Source: Ailurus styani (Eukaryota; Chordata; Mammalia; Carnivora; Ailuridae). From it: a stretch of DNA of 64,000 nucleotides. The notes below the pieces were generated by a model. That model worked only from the letters and a program-made list of their open reading frames with translations. It searched no databases and was not told the DNA's origin. Location of the stretch: positions 570,286 to 634,285 of the forward strand of contig LNAC01000278.1 of assembly GCA_002007465.1 (NCBI GenBank), read 5' to 3'. Below are positions 24,401 through 35,051 of this stretch, piece by piece. The translations under genes and the position numbers were made by a program. Position 1 is the stretch's first letter. Each line of letters begins with the position of its first letter.

Positions 24401-27400
24401 AGTTTCTTACCCTCTCACTGACTACAGACACCTGGATTTTTAGGTGGCTACATTAAGCTCCCTGCAAAGGCCTGCAACGGAGCTCTTAGCTTTTGGTAAA
24501 CAACACTGTAAGTCAAGAAGTGTGGACAGTGACCTTGTATGCTTGCTGTCACTGTTTTTAAGAAAGAGGGGAAAAAAAAAAGCTGTTAACTATGTGCACC
24601 ACTTGGTGCACTTTCACTTTATGAAAATCTATATAAAACGTTTTTATGGGGGTGCCTGGGTGGCTCATTTGGTTAAGCATCTGCCTTCGGCTCAGGTCAT
24701 GATCCCGGGGTCCTGGGATCGAGACCCACATTGGGCTCCCTGCTCTGTGGGAAGCCTGCTTCTCCCTCTCCCACTCCCCCTGCTTGTGTTCTCTCTCTCA
24801 AATAGATAAAATCTTAAAGAAAAAAGTGTTTATGGAACTGTATTTTCTGGGCCCTTAATTCTGTGATAACTTTCTTTGCAAATATGTTTTTAAGATTTTA
24901 TTTTTATAAAATTTTATTTTTTAAAGTACTCTCTACACGCATTGTGGGGCTAGAACTCAAAACCCTGAGATCAAGAGTTGCATGCTTTACCGAATGAGCA
25001 AGCCAGGTGCCCCGAAAATACATTATTTTTAAATTATACAACTAAAGGGCGCCTGGGTGGCTCAGTGGGTCAAAGCCTATGTCTTCAGCTTAGGTCATGA
25101 TCTCAGGGTCCTGGGATTGAGGCCCGCATTGGGCTCCCTACTCGGCAAGGAGCCTGCTTCCTCCTCTCTCTCTGCCTGCCTCTCAGCCTACTAGCTATCT
25201 CCCTCTCTGTGTCAAATAAATAAATAAAAATCTTAAAAAAATAATAAATAAATTATACAACTATGTTGTATAAGTTGAATGTATACAGTCAAACACACCT
25301 CAATAATCTAAATAATGAGAGTGACTATACTTACTCTGCGTTTTTTCTGAAGTTGATGCTTTGATTCACTATATGGTGGGACACAGTAGTTTTTTTCAAA
25401 ATCAGGAGTAATAATGGCTTTCTGCAAAAGCTAAAAAATTAAAGTGGTTTCAAATAGTATCAGAATATCATATAATTTTTTCCAACATCTTTTGCCTTAT
25501 AAGAGAAATATCTCCCACACTGAAGACTATTCCAAATATATTAACCCTCTTTATACACAACCATACTGCCGTAAAGTTCTGGTCCTTAAGTTTGTAAATT
25601 ATATCACAATAAAAATGCTTTAGAAGACAAACTGAAGGATTATTTTAGGAAACTTCATTCATCTTACATTTCTTTTTCTAAACTGAATCAGCACATATCA
25701 AATTTACATGAATGTGTCTAACTTGTATTTTTTGGCTTAAACCAAACAACTGGAAAATAAAGTCAACAGGAACAAATGCCATAATGGCTCTTGAAATGTC
25801 TGAAAACAAACGAACAACCCTAACTAGTCTTTAATAAGTTCTTTTGTTGTTGGTAAAACAGCTTCTTCTGATCTAAGACTATCTTATTAATACGTACAGT
25901 GATATGTATTTGATTAAATATACACATCTATCTAGATAGGTCTGCTTTTTGTAATTCAACAACATAGAAGTTCTTTCAATATCAATTCACATATAGATCA
26001 ACTTCATTTTTTTAATAGCTGTTATGCACTAACATTTTTCTGACATTTAGTTTAAGTCTCCATCAAACGTTTTTCCATTGAACACTGTAAATATCATCTC
26101 TGCACACTTGTGATTTTCTGTAAGATTCCAAATACGCATCACTTAAAAATGAAAAACCCCAAAAAGTATACATATCTCCCACAGAACACTTATACATAGC
26201 TAATAGATACACAAAAAGATGATCAACAGCAAATGAAAACAGCCATGAGGCACCAGTAACAACACACAAAAAGATAGTATCAGTGCTGGTGGCAATACAA
26301 AGAAAAAGGGCACTAAGTAACTGTGGTAGGACTTAACATTACTTGAATGCAAGGCAATTTAGCAGTACCTGTCAAAATTGAAGTGATGTGTTTTGGATTC
26401 TTACAGAAATAATCACAAGTGTGCAGAGAAGGTGGTGGAGAGGACAGAACTGAAGGAATAGAAGCACCCTGAATGTTCTGAGGGACTTAAACAGGAGAAT
26501 ATCATTGTCAGGTTTGTTCTGTTTCCTACTGAAGTAGTATCTACTCCCAACATGGGGCTCTAACTCACAACCTAGAGATCAAGAATCACATGCACTTTGG
26601 ACTGAGCCAGCCAGGTACCCTTTTTTGTTTTTAAAAATAGAGATCTATCAAAAGTACAGAGGGTGGCTTGGAGAAAAGAGTAAAGAGGCTACTGCAGAAG
26701 TCTAGATGAAAAATAAAAGCCTGCACTAGCCCGTGACAGTGGAGTGAAAAGGAGGGAACACAGTAGAGTATGTAAGCAGGAGCATCTGCTAAGTTCAGTG
26801 ATTGACTGCAAAAGGAAAAGAGTCTGGCCTCATTAACCAGGCCAGAGAATACTAAAGAAGTAGCTGGTTCAGGCAGGGAAGTGAACGAGGCCAATTAGAG
26901 AGGTCAAGTGTCTGAGCACATCTGAATAAACAGTCAACAGGCACAATAGGATTTATAGACCTGGAGGGACATTAAGGCTAGAGAATACAGATTTGAGGAA
27001 GCCATGTCAGGTGACTTAAACTGAGGGTTTGGATGAGGTTACCTACCCTGTAATTCCCTTCTGAAATTATTTGTACAATTTTATGCATATGTGCACATAT
27101 ATATTTTTCCTGGTGGTAGTGGGGGGAGTGGCACCTATAGTTTTCAGATTCTCAACAGCATCCAGAACAGTTATGAACTAAAGATACAGCAAGAAAAGAG
27201 AAGAAAACACAACCCCTAGGATAACTGTAAGGGCAAGAGGACTGTTGACTCTGTATTAATTATTTCTCAAAAGGTATCTTTTATAGCTAGGACTTTGAGG
27301 GGGGAAAAGGAGCACAGTAGGCTAATGTGGTTTCACTGCAGGAAAATCAGTCTCTTACCAAGGACTAATTATGTCTGGAAGTGATTGATTAGTTCTATGA

Positions 27401-30400
27401 AAGCCAAAAGGACACTCTATGTAACTTACCTCATTTTTCTTTTTCTCCTTGATCTGTGTTAGGGTTCTTTTGTTTGACTGTAGTTTGTCTGCATTGAAAT
27501 TAATATACAAACCACCCAACTGCTTGATACTTATACCAGGGTCTATGCTGCTGCTTGTCAACTTCAGACTGAAAGAGAATGAACACTTAAAGATCAAGTA
27601 ATCACATCAAAATGGAAATAACTGAGATTGTATTTTTAAAAATCACTTTTTTCTTCTCCCCTTTTACTGCTAATGGAAAAAAAAGGGGGAATCTTATTTT
27701 TACAATGGAGTTTCTGAAAACCTGAAACATACGTTTTAAATCTAGTAAAATCATTTAGAAGAAAATTCCAGGATAAATAATGAATGAAAAAAGGTTTTTG
27801 GGAACACACTTAAATCTATTCCTCAGATTAACTTGAAGAGGATTAAGACCATATAATATGCCAGTAGACTTCATAAAGAAAAAAACTGCAAAGAGGAGAT
27901 ACATCTGGCAACTCAGCTCAACTTCATATACAGGTGGTGAGTTAACAAACATACATCTATGTCTAAAACCAATGAGAAAGATAGGTTCTGAACTTCCATG
28001 TTATCCAAACTTAGAATGTTTTTCTGGATAAATATGGGCATTTGGTAGTGCCTCTAAATCAGTGAGTTTTAAACAGCAGTGAACATCTGTATTTCTCACG
28101 AGATTTTCAAAAATACAGAAGTCATACCCTATATCTACCAAATCAGTTGGGTCTGGGCTCCTGCTATATTTATGTAATAAGAATTTCTACTTTTATATTA
28201 CTGAAAGGTCCTTTTTATAAGCAAATACAGTTACTTTCTTCCCTAATTATTCATAGAAACGGAGCAGTTGAAAGCTTTGATCAACCTCTACTGGAAAGTG
28301 AAATCATTCTACTGCAGTGGTTTAGCAGTGATTTTCAACCTTAAAGGTACATTAGAATTATCCTGGGGAAGAGGTTGGCTTTTAAAAAATATGTATGCTT
28401 AAGGCTAGCCTCAGAGATTTATTTCATTGGTTTAGAGTGAAAACCGGGCATCTGTTAATGTATAGACCCTTGCCAGGATGTATTTCCAGTGAGTACAGGG
28501 CCACTAGAGCCCTGTGCCTAAGAAAAACAAATTTAAAACAGAAAAAAAGAAACTAAAGAAATAGCCCCAAAAGTCAGCTAGATAGGATTATAGGTGACTA
28601 TTTTTCTCCACCTTTTCCCTATTTTTCAACTTCTCTACAATTATCATAGAGAAAAGTTCCTTTCTTTCCCTTTTATGTTGCTCTTAATAATCATGCAGGA
28701 AAATCTTAGATGATTTTGAATAGATCACTGGTGGGAGAAATATGACTAACAAAGGCACCCACAGACGAGGGAAATGCTGGATAAAAGAGCTCTTCCATAA
28801 AGAACCTGAGACAGTAGTTTTCTCAATTTCCATTTTTTCTAATATTTTATATTTTTATGGTAAATCAGCCACTTGAAATATGTATCAAAAACTTACATTT
28901 AAGAATAAAGGTAAAACTTACAGTTTAGACTTTGTGCTACTTAGTAAGTCGTCTTCATCACTAAACTCACTATCTTTGTTTCTGTCATGGTCTGATGGTT
29001 CTTCACTTTTCTCATCCTCTTCCTCCTCTTTTTCTTCCTCAGTGGCAACTTCACTTGCCTTGGCTCCCTCATCCAAGTAAAAATGTTTATCAGTACTCAA
29101 TCCAGGAGTTGTGTCAATTACAAACAATGCATTGTCACATGACATATTTTCTGATTCTTCATTTAATGACTCCTTTTGACCATTATTTTCAACAAAACAC
29201 AGAGTGTCCTCTTCATTCTCACTATTTTCAGACTGCTCGCTTTCATCACTGCTGAGTACTAATAAAACAGAATCACCTTTGTCCAGGGATGTGTGGAGCT
29301 CAGACTTGAATAGCTTGTTTTCACACTCAAAATCTATGTCCCTTCCTTCATTCCTGTCTTCGCTGATACCTGTAACTGTGCACTCTTCTTCATCACTACC
29401 ACCATCACCAAATTCTGTCAAGTCATTTGTTTTTATGGTGCTCTTTCTCTTTTCATCCCATCTGTCCACTTCTACCACTGCAAATGTTTGAGCTAATGAT
29501 TTCATTATAGCCTCACAGTTCAGATTTGAGGGCTCTGACGTGGTCTTATTATTTTGGGGGGTTGAATGCCCTTGAGAAACTAACAGCTGAATGTCAGTGT
29601 CCTGAGGTTCAGAAAGGCTCTCCAACTGAGAATTTTTATTTATGTCTTTTTCCTCATCTACTATTCCCTTGGCTTCTTCATCTAAAGTCTTACAGTCCTG
29701 CTTTGTAATTTCTTTGAGAGGTGTGACATTGGCCTTCTTCTCCTCTCTTATATTAAAACATTGGTGTTTTTGCACTGTTCGTTTTTTTTCTGAATTTCTG
29801 TGGAAGGAATCATCATCGAAGTCATTATAAATTTCATTATTATTGAAATTTGGCTTATTTATCTGAGAAAGAGATCTTACTAGTAAACAAGGTGGTTGTC
29901 TGGTATCTGAATCCTCTGAATTCATAGGCATATTTATGATTTGCTTTTCATTTTCTGGTACAATATCAGTATCTTTCTCCTCAGTTTGTGCATGTAATTT
30001 CTTCTGCATGCTTCTCGTTCTCATAGTTGCAACTCCGGAAAATGAAGAAATGTCTGAGTATGATGACTCAGCATCAGAAATAGCTTCTGCATGTAATTCT
30101 TGGCTTGGATCTCTTACAGATTTAGCCTTACTTCTTCTGGTACTTGTAGTTATTGTGGGCGGCACAATTCTAGAAATACCTGAGACATGTGATTCAGCTT
30201 CAGAGTCACCATCATCTTCTTCTATAAGAGACTGATTTATTGGAGTTATTTTCTGCCTTTTCCGAACATTGGACACTGGGGTGCATGTAACTAAGATCTG
30301 CCGTCTCCTTGTTACTCTTAAAATGGGATCCTGCAGCTCATACACAGAAGAACAATTGGACTCTGCTTCAGAGGTCTCTCCATCAATAGATGTTTTGTTC

Positions 30401-31665
30401 ATTTCAGATAATGAGACTGTAGTTCCACTCTTTCTCTTTCTGGTTTTAGGAGTTCTAGAGACTGGACTTTGTTTCCTAGTGGTTTGTGATTGAGTAGTGG
30501 TTGGGTCAACAGGCAAACATTCCTTCCTGCCTTTTGGATGTGCGTGAATTCTTTTAGCAGAATTCTGTAAGCCAGAATAAATACACTGTGATTTAGGTAC
30601 GCCTGGAACTAGGGACTCCTCTCAGGAGCACATTTTAAGAGGGTACTAAAAACTCAGAAAACAAGATTAATACAAAACCACCACCACCACCTACTGGGAA
30701 AAAAAATAAAACTTAAACACTAAATACTCGATCTAACACTGCATTTGCAAGGCCCTGAATCACAAAGACCTACTACCCATGATTTTTAACAATAAGAACA
30801 AAAAACACATACTGGATCTGACTCCGCATTTGCAGGAGTCTGCCTCACTCGCCTCACCCAAGACCTAGATCTAATTTTAGGAAGCTAAACAATTAACTGA
30901 AAAGAAAATTTTCTGCACGGAAGTATCAAATACCAAATATGCTTGGTGGACCAACATTCTGACACACAGGGGAAGAGAGAAGAAAGGAAATATCAACTCT
31001 GAGCATAGATGTATTTAGGAACACACACACCAACGGATCAGCCGCTGCCCTTACCTTACATAAATACATTGACGCTCTATTCCCTTTCTCGCAGAATCAG
31101 AGACAGCAGACGACGAGAGCCACTGACAGGCCCCGGGAGGCGCCACTGCAGCCTTCCCCAAACCACAATAAAGTGCTGTGGGGCCACTACCAGCTCCCCA
31201 CGTGACAACGAAAGAGGCTCATCCTTCTCTTCAACCCTGCTAATTATAATTAGACTCACACTTGGTAGCCGAAATTAAGCCTCCTTCGTCCGGTTTTAAC
31301 AGGTTAAAAGGCCTCAGCTGTGCACCTGCTATTACGAAGGTGAACTACCCAAAGCAAATTACCTGACCTCTCTGCTCCAGGCTAAGGACGCTCTTAAACG
31401 ACCGTAGCGAGCACTGAAGAGGAAGCTACGGGCTCAGCACTGGGTCTGACACCGCAGCGCGCGCGACAGGCTCGGGCCCTTCCCGCCGCTCCTGCTCACG
31501 CGGCTCCGCCGGAACTTCCCGCCGCCCCACCACCCGAAGCGCCGCTCGGTCAAGAAGCAGCGGCAGAAATGAGGCCGCTCTGCGATCTCTTACCTTCTGC
31601 TGGGAGTTTTCAGCCAACGTGGCTCGGACCGTGGCCGGAGGCCCCCCGGACCTGGTCACCACCAT
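12089..31665 (-). CDS. DNTTIP2: DNTTIP2: nucleolar TdT-interacting protein with Fcf2 domain (7 coding exons)
   Basis: DNTTIP2 (TdIF2) binds terminal deoxynucleotidyltransferase. Its C-terminal Fcf2 domain is shared with the yeast pre-rRNA-processing factor Fcf2, so a nucleolar role in 18S rRNA maturation is expected. The coding sequence joins 31,665-31,594; 30,564-28,922; 27,568-27,430; 25,430-25,335; 23,263-23,099; 21,668-21,559; 12,182-12,089, totalling 2,319 bases (772 residues plus stop; human is about 756 from memory). Every intron is GT-AG and phases match. Residues 1-570 are low-complexity and acidic, with repeated SEAES/SDAES motifs resembling casein kinase 2 sites and an E/D-rich run near 540-560. 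Residues ~650-748 are the Fcf2 domain ([31 protein letters not shown]); the end is Lys/Arg-rich ([11 protein letters not shown]), like a nucleolar targeting tail. The start MVVTRS was chosen by similarity; an in-frame ATG 26 codons upstream exists. The gene appears intact. Confidence 0.96.
12267..12469 (-). repeat. CAN SINE, minus orientation (DNTTIP2 intron 6)
   Basis: Flanks TGGCATAACTT and TGGTATAACTT form a slightly decayed target duplication. Internal sequence is more diverged than neighbouring copies. Confidence 0.9.
12550..12650. repeat. L2/MIR-like fossil
   Basis: GGGCATTGAACAAGACAAC and CAGCCTGCAGTCTAGTGAG follow the L2 3' consensus pattern. Confidence 0.5.
12725..12919 (+). repeat. 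CAN SINE, plus orientation (DNTTIP2 intron 6)
   Basis: Head GGGCGCCTGGGTTGCTCAG and A tail; AAATACTTT flanks both sides. Confidence 0.93.
13242..13452 (-). repeat. CAN SINE, minus orientation (DNTTIP2 intron 6)
   Basis: Perfect 12-base duplication CTGACCACTTTC on both sides (second copy 13,453-13,464). Confidence 0.95.
14914..15123 (+). repeat. CAN SINE inside the L1
   Basis: Perfect 15-base duplication AAAAGACGCCATAGG at 14,899-14,913 and 15,124-15,138. Confidence 0.95.
15766..15918 (+). repeat. Older CAN SINE inside the L1
   Basis: GGGGTGCCTCGGTGGCTCAG head, then a GAGATCAAGCTCC middle; short and diverged, with a seven-base A tail. Confidence 0.85.
16671..17162 (-). repeat. Two identical full SINE copies plus a partial third (probable assembly duplication)
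   Basis: A minus-orientation SINE at 16,671-16,879 with flank TAGCCAAAGCAATC recurs unchanged at 16,894-17,102, exactly 223 bases on. A third copy starts at 17,117 and stops at a single N (17,162), after which the flank resumes with AAGCAATCTTAAG. Most likely one real SINE insertion was repeated during assembly; a true 223-base tandem duplication is less likely. Confidence 0.85.
18024..18190 (+). repeat. CAN SINE inside the L1
   Basis: Perfect duplication AAAACAGTATGGAGG at 18,009-18,023 and 18,191-18,205. The tail has an (AAAAC)n pattern. Confidence 0.92.
18400..18449. repeat. (AC)n microsatellite
   Basis: About 25 AC units after two CAGA units, lying within the L1 3' part. Likely length-polymorphic. 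Confidence 0.97.
19680..20080. repeat. Ancient interspersed repeat, family not assigned
   Basis: GCAGTTGGACATGTGGGTAC, then GGAGCAATCTGGACTAGACA, and later AGTATATAGATTATAATTAA match one end of the mammal-wide repeat also traced at 3.7, 22.4 and 26.4 kb. Confidence 0.4.
20158..20368 (-). repeat. CAN SINE, minus orientation (DNTTIP2 intron 6)
   Basis: Perfect 15-base duplication CTGACAAAGTTTTTA on both sides (first 20,143-20,157). Confidence 0.95.
20735..20900 (-). repeat. Carnivore L1 3' end, antisense
   Basis: TTCAATTAATTAACATACTG, AGAGTTCAGTGATTCATCAG and AACACCCAGTACTCATTAC are the reverse of the L1 terminus seen in sense at 47.32-47.49 kb. Confidence 0.8.
21068..21425 (+). repeat. hAT/MER-type DNA transposon fossil split by a SINE
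   Basis: GCAGTGGTTCTAAACTAGG, GGGGACATCTGGAAATGTTG and CTACTGGCATCTAGTGGATA are the conserved blocks of a well-known non-autonomous mammalian DNA element. The SINE at 21,139 interrupts it. Confidence 0.6.
21139..21339 (-). repeat. CAN SINE inside a DNA-transposon fossil
   Basis: Target duplication TGGCAGTCATTTTT at 21,125-21,138 and from 21,340. The SINE is clearly younger than its host repeat. Confidence 0.93.
21559..21668 (-). CDS. DNTTIP2: DNTTIP2 coding exon 6 (Fcf2 domain, second half)
   Basis: 110 bases, 36 codons plus two bases, [20 protein letters not shown] to LLADSEFR. Acceptor CCTCATAG|TTT, donor AG|GTAAAG. Confidence 0.95.
22120..22330. repeat. L2 fossil (DNTTIP2 intron 5)
   Basis: CATACATTCAACCAAG, CACTACATGCCAGGTACTGT, GCTAAGTGTTTAGG and GACAGCAAGGAGCCCATAG follow the L2 3' consensus. 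Confidence 0.65.
22370..22650. repeat. Ancient interspersed repeat, family not assigned
   Basis: GGAGGAGACCTGGAAG and TATTAGAGTAATTCAGGTAA correspond to the mammal-wide pattern of a GCAGTAATCCAGG block; related pieces at 3.7, 19.7 and 26.4 kb. Confidence 0.35.
23099..23263 (-). CDS. DNTTIP2: DNTTIP2 coding exon 5 (Fcf2 domain, first half)
   Basis: 165 bases, 55 codons, KERE to KYFQ, including [12 protein letters not shown] and the basic [14 protein letters not shown] segment. Acceptor GAATTTCAG|AAA, donor CAG|GTATGA. Confidence 0.96.
23584..23772 (+). repeat. CAN SINE, plus orientation (DNTTIP2 intron 4/5 boundary side)
   Basis: Perfect 17-base duplication AAGAACTGCTGACTTGC at 23,567-23,583 and 23,773-23,789. 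It sits in intron 4, 321 bases from exon 5. Confidence 0.95.
24124..24315 (-). repeat. CAN SINE, minus orientation (DNTTIP2 intron 4)
   Basis: Perfect 15-base duplication TCCTTCAAGCTCTCT at 24,109-24,123 and 24,316-24,330. Confidence 0.95.
24650..24824 (+). repeat. CAN SINE, plus orientation (DNTTIP2 intron 4)
   Basis: Head GGTGCCTGGGTGGCTCATTT and tail with AATAGATAAAATC. Flanks share TTTATGG. Confidence 0.9.
24886..25014 (-). repeat. Old, diverged CAN SINE
   Basis: GTGGGGCTAGAACTCAAAAC, CTGAGATCAAGAGTTGCATG and GAGCAAGCCAGGTGCCCC: an older subfamily than the surrounding copies. Confidence 0.8.
25047..25248 (+). repeat. CAN SINE, plus orientation (DNTTIP2 intron 4)
   Basis: Flanked by AAATTATACAACTA on both sides. 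It ends 86 bases from exon 4. Confidence 0.93.
25335..25430 (-). CDS. DNTTIP2: DNTTIP2 coding exon 4
   Basis: 96 bases, 32 codons, [14 protein letters not shown] to QLQKKRR. Acceptor TTTTTTAG|CTT, donor AGA|GTAAGT. Confidence 0.95.
26425..27030. repeat. Ancient interspersed repeat (family not assigned) with an old SINE remnant
   Basis: AGGCTACTGCAGAAGTCTAG and GGAGAATATCATTGTCAGG resemble the same repeat as at 22.4 kb. It is split at ~26,530-26,620 by an old minus SINE (GGGGCTCTAACTCACAACC, GAGCCAGCCAGGTACCC). Confidence 0.45.
27430..27568 (-). CDS. DNTTIP2: DNTTIP2 coding exon 3
   Basis: 139 bases. One base completes the split Leu codon, then 46 codons include [18 protein letters not shown]. 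Acceptor CTCTTTCAG|T, donor GAG|GTAAGT. Confidence 0.95.
28310..28510 (+). repeat. MER5-like hAT fossil (DNTTIP2 intron 2)
   Basis: GTGATTTTCAACCTTAAAGG, ACATTAGAATTATCCTGGGG and GGCATCTGTTAATGTA match the MER5A pattern. Confidence 0.6.
28922..30564 (-). CDS. DNTTIP2: DNTTIP2 coding exon 2 (large)
   Basis: 1,643 bases open throughout, residues 25-571 plus two bases. The acceptor reads GGCTTACAG|AATTCT and the donor CT|GTAAGT. It encodes the acidic, Ser-rich region. The opposite strand carries several Ser-rich shadow frames that are not genes. Confidence 0.95.
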
Positions 31666-31880
31666 TGCCCCGGCTTGCGGCCACCCCGGCCTACCTCTGT
31701 CCCGGCGCCCCGGAAATGCGTCAAAGAAGCGTCTCGTTCGCATGTTCCGCGAGAATCCTGGAACTAACGAGAATCTCGAACCGGCCTCCGGTCCTTGGGA
31801 TTCCCAAGGCCACGGTTTCTAGCGTTCGCCCCAGTGCGGTGGAAGTCAGACCCTCTGTCCTCTCGAGGGAGAGTTGTGGA
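31390..31880 (-). promoter_or_regulatory. DNTTIP2: DNTTIP2 GC-rich promoter and first exon region
   Basis: CpG-dense DNA surrounds exon 1. No TATA box is evident upstream of the start codon, as is usual for a housekeeping promoter. On the minus strand GATTCTCGCGGAACATG and GCATTTCCGGGG resemble TCTCGCG-type and ETS-type elements, but both are single imperfect matches. The transcription start cannot be placed. Confidence 0.65.
31594..31665 (-). CDS. DNTTIP2: DNTTIP2 coding exon 1
   Basis: 24 codons, [10 protein letters not shown]...ENSQQK, then donor AAG|GTAAGA, phase 0. A further ATG in frame at 31,741-31,743 would add 26 Arg-rich residues if transcription starts upstream of it. Confidence 0.93.
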
Positions 31881-31899
31881 AATGGCGAACCCGCAGTGA

Positions 31900-32837
31900 C
31901 GGAGGGCCCTCGTGCCAGTTTCACACAAACGAATTGGAAAATAGCACCTTCTTTCCAATTTCATCCATCCTCCTATATGTCTGGTCTTAATGTAGTCATG
32001 GGTGTGGCCGAAGGAGACGTTTGCATGATTTATAGCACTTTCTTTCTTTATTTTTATTTTTATTTTTTTGGTAACGACGTATTCTTGTCTTTCATGAAGT
32101 TAAATATTAATTTAATTTTTTTATTAATAAAATCGAAAGACTCGGTTGGGGTAAAGATGTATGTGTATGGGGAATGTTCCAGAAACTCAGAGACTAGGAA
32201 GCTAATTTAAAGGTGAGATGGTTACGGATCGGAAATAAGCGGAAAAGAAGTAATGGTAAATTTTGAAGGAGAGTGATAAAAAAAATTTTTTTTTTTGGAG
32301 TGAATAGAATGTCCAGAATCAAGACAAGGTGTTTGGTATTCTGCTAGAATGAAATATGGAGAGTTAGAATATATTTGAGGGGAATGGAAAGGGATATTGT
32401 TGGACGTGCGAAAGGATGAGTTCTTCACCAAATCGATATAACAGAAAACCAATTTTTTTCTTATTGTCACAAAACCCACATTTTTCATTGGGCACATGGC
32501 CACCCAACTAAATAGGTCCTTTCATAGTTTCCCTTGCAGCCAAATGTGGCTAAATTTTGTATAGTTGTGTATATATTGTAGTATAAATTGTTGTGTAGCT
32601 CTCTAGTGACGTAGGAAAAGAGGTCCTCCCTACCTTCTCTAACTTCATTTTTCTCCCTGGAAAGCTGTATTCTGAGGTTTCAAGCAACAAGTTTGTGCAG
32701 TGAAGATAAGGGCCACACTTTAGGGATGGCAGAGCAGTGAGAAAGAAAACATGAGTCCGGGACAAATGATGGAGCTGCCCTATACTCAATAGCCCACTTC
32801 TAGATCTGTTCCACCTGAAACACCTTTCTTTCCCCAA
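31900..32837. other. Upstream flank of DNTTIP2, no feature seen
   Basis: AT-rich DNA after the promoter island. A 213-codon frame runs in from the island across 31.57-32.21 kb, but it overlaps exon 1 antisense and shows no domain; not called. Confidence 0.5.
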
Positions 32838-32922
32838 GTTTTTGTTTAAATTCCAGTTAGTTAACACAGTATAATATTAGTTTTAGGTGTAGAATTTAGT
32901 GATTCATCACAACACCCGTCTT
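32838..32922 (-). repeat. Short carnivore L1 3' end, antisense
   Basis: TTTAAATTCCAGTTAGTTAAC and AGAATTTAGTGATTCATCAC match the element at 20.74 kb; only the last ~85 bases were inserted. Confidence 0.75.
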
Positions 32923-33240
32923 TTTAAAGTCACTGTTATGGGGATTTTCTGTTACTGCAGCTAAGCCAAATCCAACTGAAGAATGGAATAAAAAAAATAG
33001 AGATGGAGTTAGCTACAGAAGAATCCTCCTTTCTTCGAGGCAGGAGGGAAGAGATAGTATTTGAAGTAGAAAATGTGAATGCAAGGAAATTAAAATGGAA
33101 GAAAAGAAGAGGGGCTTTTGGATGGATAACCTCAATCTTCTCCGTAAATAGAAGATTGATCTGCTTAGAGGCATGGGAAAAGGTTTAGATTGACCCTTAT
33201 GGGGAATGTGGTAAGGAACAAAATGAAGGAATCATCTTAT

Positions 33241-33435
33241 TTTTTTTTTAAAGATCATATATTTGAGAGAGAGCAAGAGAGAGAGCATGAGCAGTGGGGA
33301 GAAGTAGAGGGAGACTTCCAGAAGCAGGCTCCCCGCTGAACAGGGAGCCTAACATGGGACTCAATCCCAGGATCCCAAAATCATGATCTGAGCCGAAGGC
33401 AAGACACTTAACTGACTGAGCCACCCAGGCGCCCC
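33241..33435 (-). repeat. CAN SINE, minus orientation
   Basis: AAAGATCATATATTTGAGAG tail side and GAGCCACCCAGGCGCCCC head side. Confidence 0.9.
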
Positions 33436-34560
33436 AAAAAAGGAATTTTACTATGGCCACGTAGCGATTGAGACTAAGAGGAAGAACATAAAACAGGCTA
33501 AATTTCAAGAGAAGATAGAATGGTATAGAGGAAGGAAAGTGAACCTATTGGAGTTACACACATTAGCTCATTAACTCTACAACAACTTTAACATCAGCAA
33601 ATGCATGAAAATGAAATTAAGATCATAGAAGTGCGTTTGGAAGATTGGGGAATATTAGAAAATCAACATATAATATTCACTTGCAAGCATCGCCACTTTA
33701 AAACTCCCAAACATTACAATCTAACAAGATTAAGAAACAAAATACAAAAATTAAAATGTCAATACATATTCATAATCTGAGAAGACTGAGCTGGTCTACT
33801 GTCAACAGGTTGGCTGATAACAGGCAAAACTCAACGTGTTCTGTTTTTGTTGTATGTGGGCTTACCAGTTCTGCCCTGTTTCCATTTCTACCTTTTTGCT
33901 AACCTCTTTACCCAAGGTGGATTTAGGGCAAATACCCAATTTTAGGTAAATATAGTATGAAAATATAGTAGTTAGCACTCAGGCCCAAAGGGAAACTCTC
34001 CCTTGATAGTTAATATTTTACTAATTAAACAACCCTTATACTGAAGGGTTGAATCTCTCCCTGGAATTTCAGGCATTAACCAAAAGATTAAAGTTTTAGT
34101 TCATGAGCCTTCTAAAAATAAAACTACTCATTCCGCATTATTACATGTAAAACATTCAAGTTTGGCTTATAAGATGGTCCCCAGTGATCCCATCTCCTAG
34201 TTTCAAACCCTTGAGTGGGGGCTGGACCTGGTAATAATGAAAATGTCAAAAGTGATGGGTATCTCTTTCATGATTAGGTTGCTAAAAAAGCTGGCTTCCA
34301 GCTTGCACCCTCTCACCTATTCATTCTGTGGGAAGCAGTCGCATGTTATGAGCCGTCCTATGGAGAGGGCCACGTGGCAAGGAAATGAGGGATGCCTCTT
34401 GGCCTATAACCAACGAGGAACTCAGTTCAGCCAACAACCATATGAGCGAGCTTGGAAGAAGACCTACCTCAAGATTATAGGTGAGACTGTAATCCCAGCT
34501 GACACTTTAACTGTAACCTTTTGAGACACCTAAGGTACCCAGAAACAGCAGTATTATCAA
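33436..34560. other. Intergenic, no feature seen
   Basis: No repeat boundary recognised. One 95-codon frame at 34,237-34,524 has no recognisable domain; a decayed repeat is more likely than a gene. Confidence 0.4.
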
Positions 34561-35051
34561 ATAATTTTGTCTGCTCTCTCATGTCTACCTTTCTTTCACT
34601 CAGCATGTGTTTGAGATTCATCTATGTTACTGTATATAATTTTTATTGCTTAGTATCCATTGTATGATTATAAGATAGTTCATTTATCCATTCAACTGTT
34701 ACTAGCATTTGGATGGTTTCCAGTGTTCAGCTATTATGAGTAAAGTGCTATAAACATTTATATATGTTCTTTTTGGACATCTGTTTTTATTTCTCTTGAG
34801 TAAACACCTACTAGAATAATTGCTTGGCCATATGGTAAGTGAACATTGAATTTTGTAAGAAATGCCAAGGTATTTTCCATAGTAGTCATACCATGTTACA
34901 TTTCCACCAGCAATATGAGAGTCCTGCTTTCTCCACATCCTTGTCAACACTTGGTACTGTCAGTCTTTTAAAATTGTAGCTATTTCATATTCTAGTGATG
35001 TTTCCTTGTGGTTTTAAATTGCATTTCCCTAATAATTATGTTAAGCCCTTT

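Noticed and set aside
28918..30500. Serine-rich reading frames on the plus strand opposite DNTTIP2 exon 2
   Set aside because: Antisense shadows of an acidic, Glu/Asp-rich exon; the minus-strand frame is the real one with splice sites and homology.
31569..32210. 213-codon plus-strand frame starting in the DNTTIP2 promoter (possible divergent gene)
   Set aside because: Overlaps DNTTIP2 exon 1 antisense, has no recognisable domain, and its second half is AT-rich hydrophobic translation of non-coding DNA.
34237..34524. 95-codon plus frame as a gene
   Set aside because: No domain, no splice or promoter context; more likely part of a decayed repeat.
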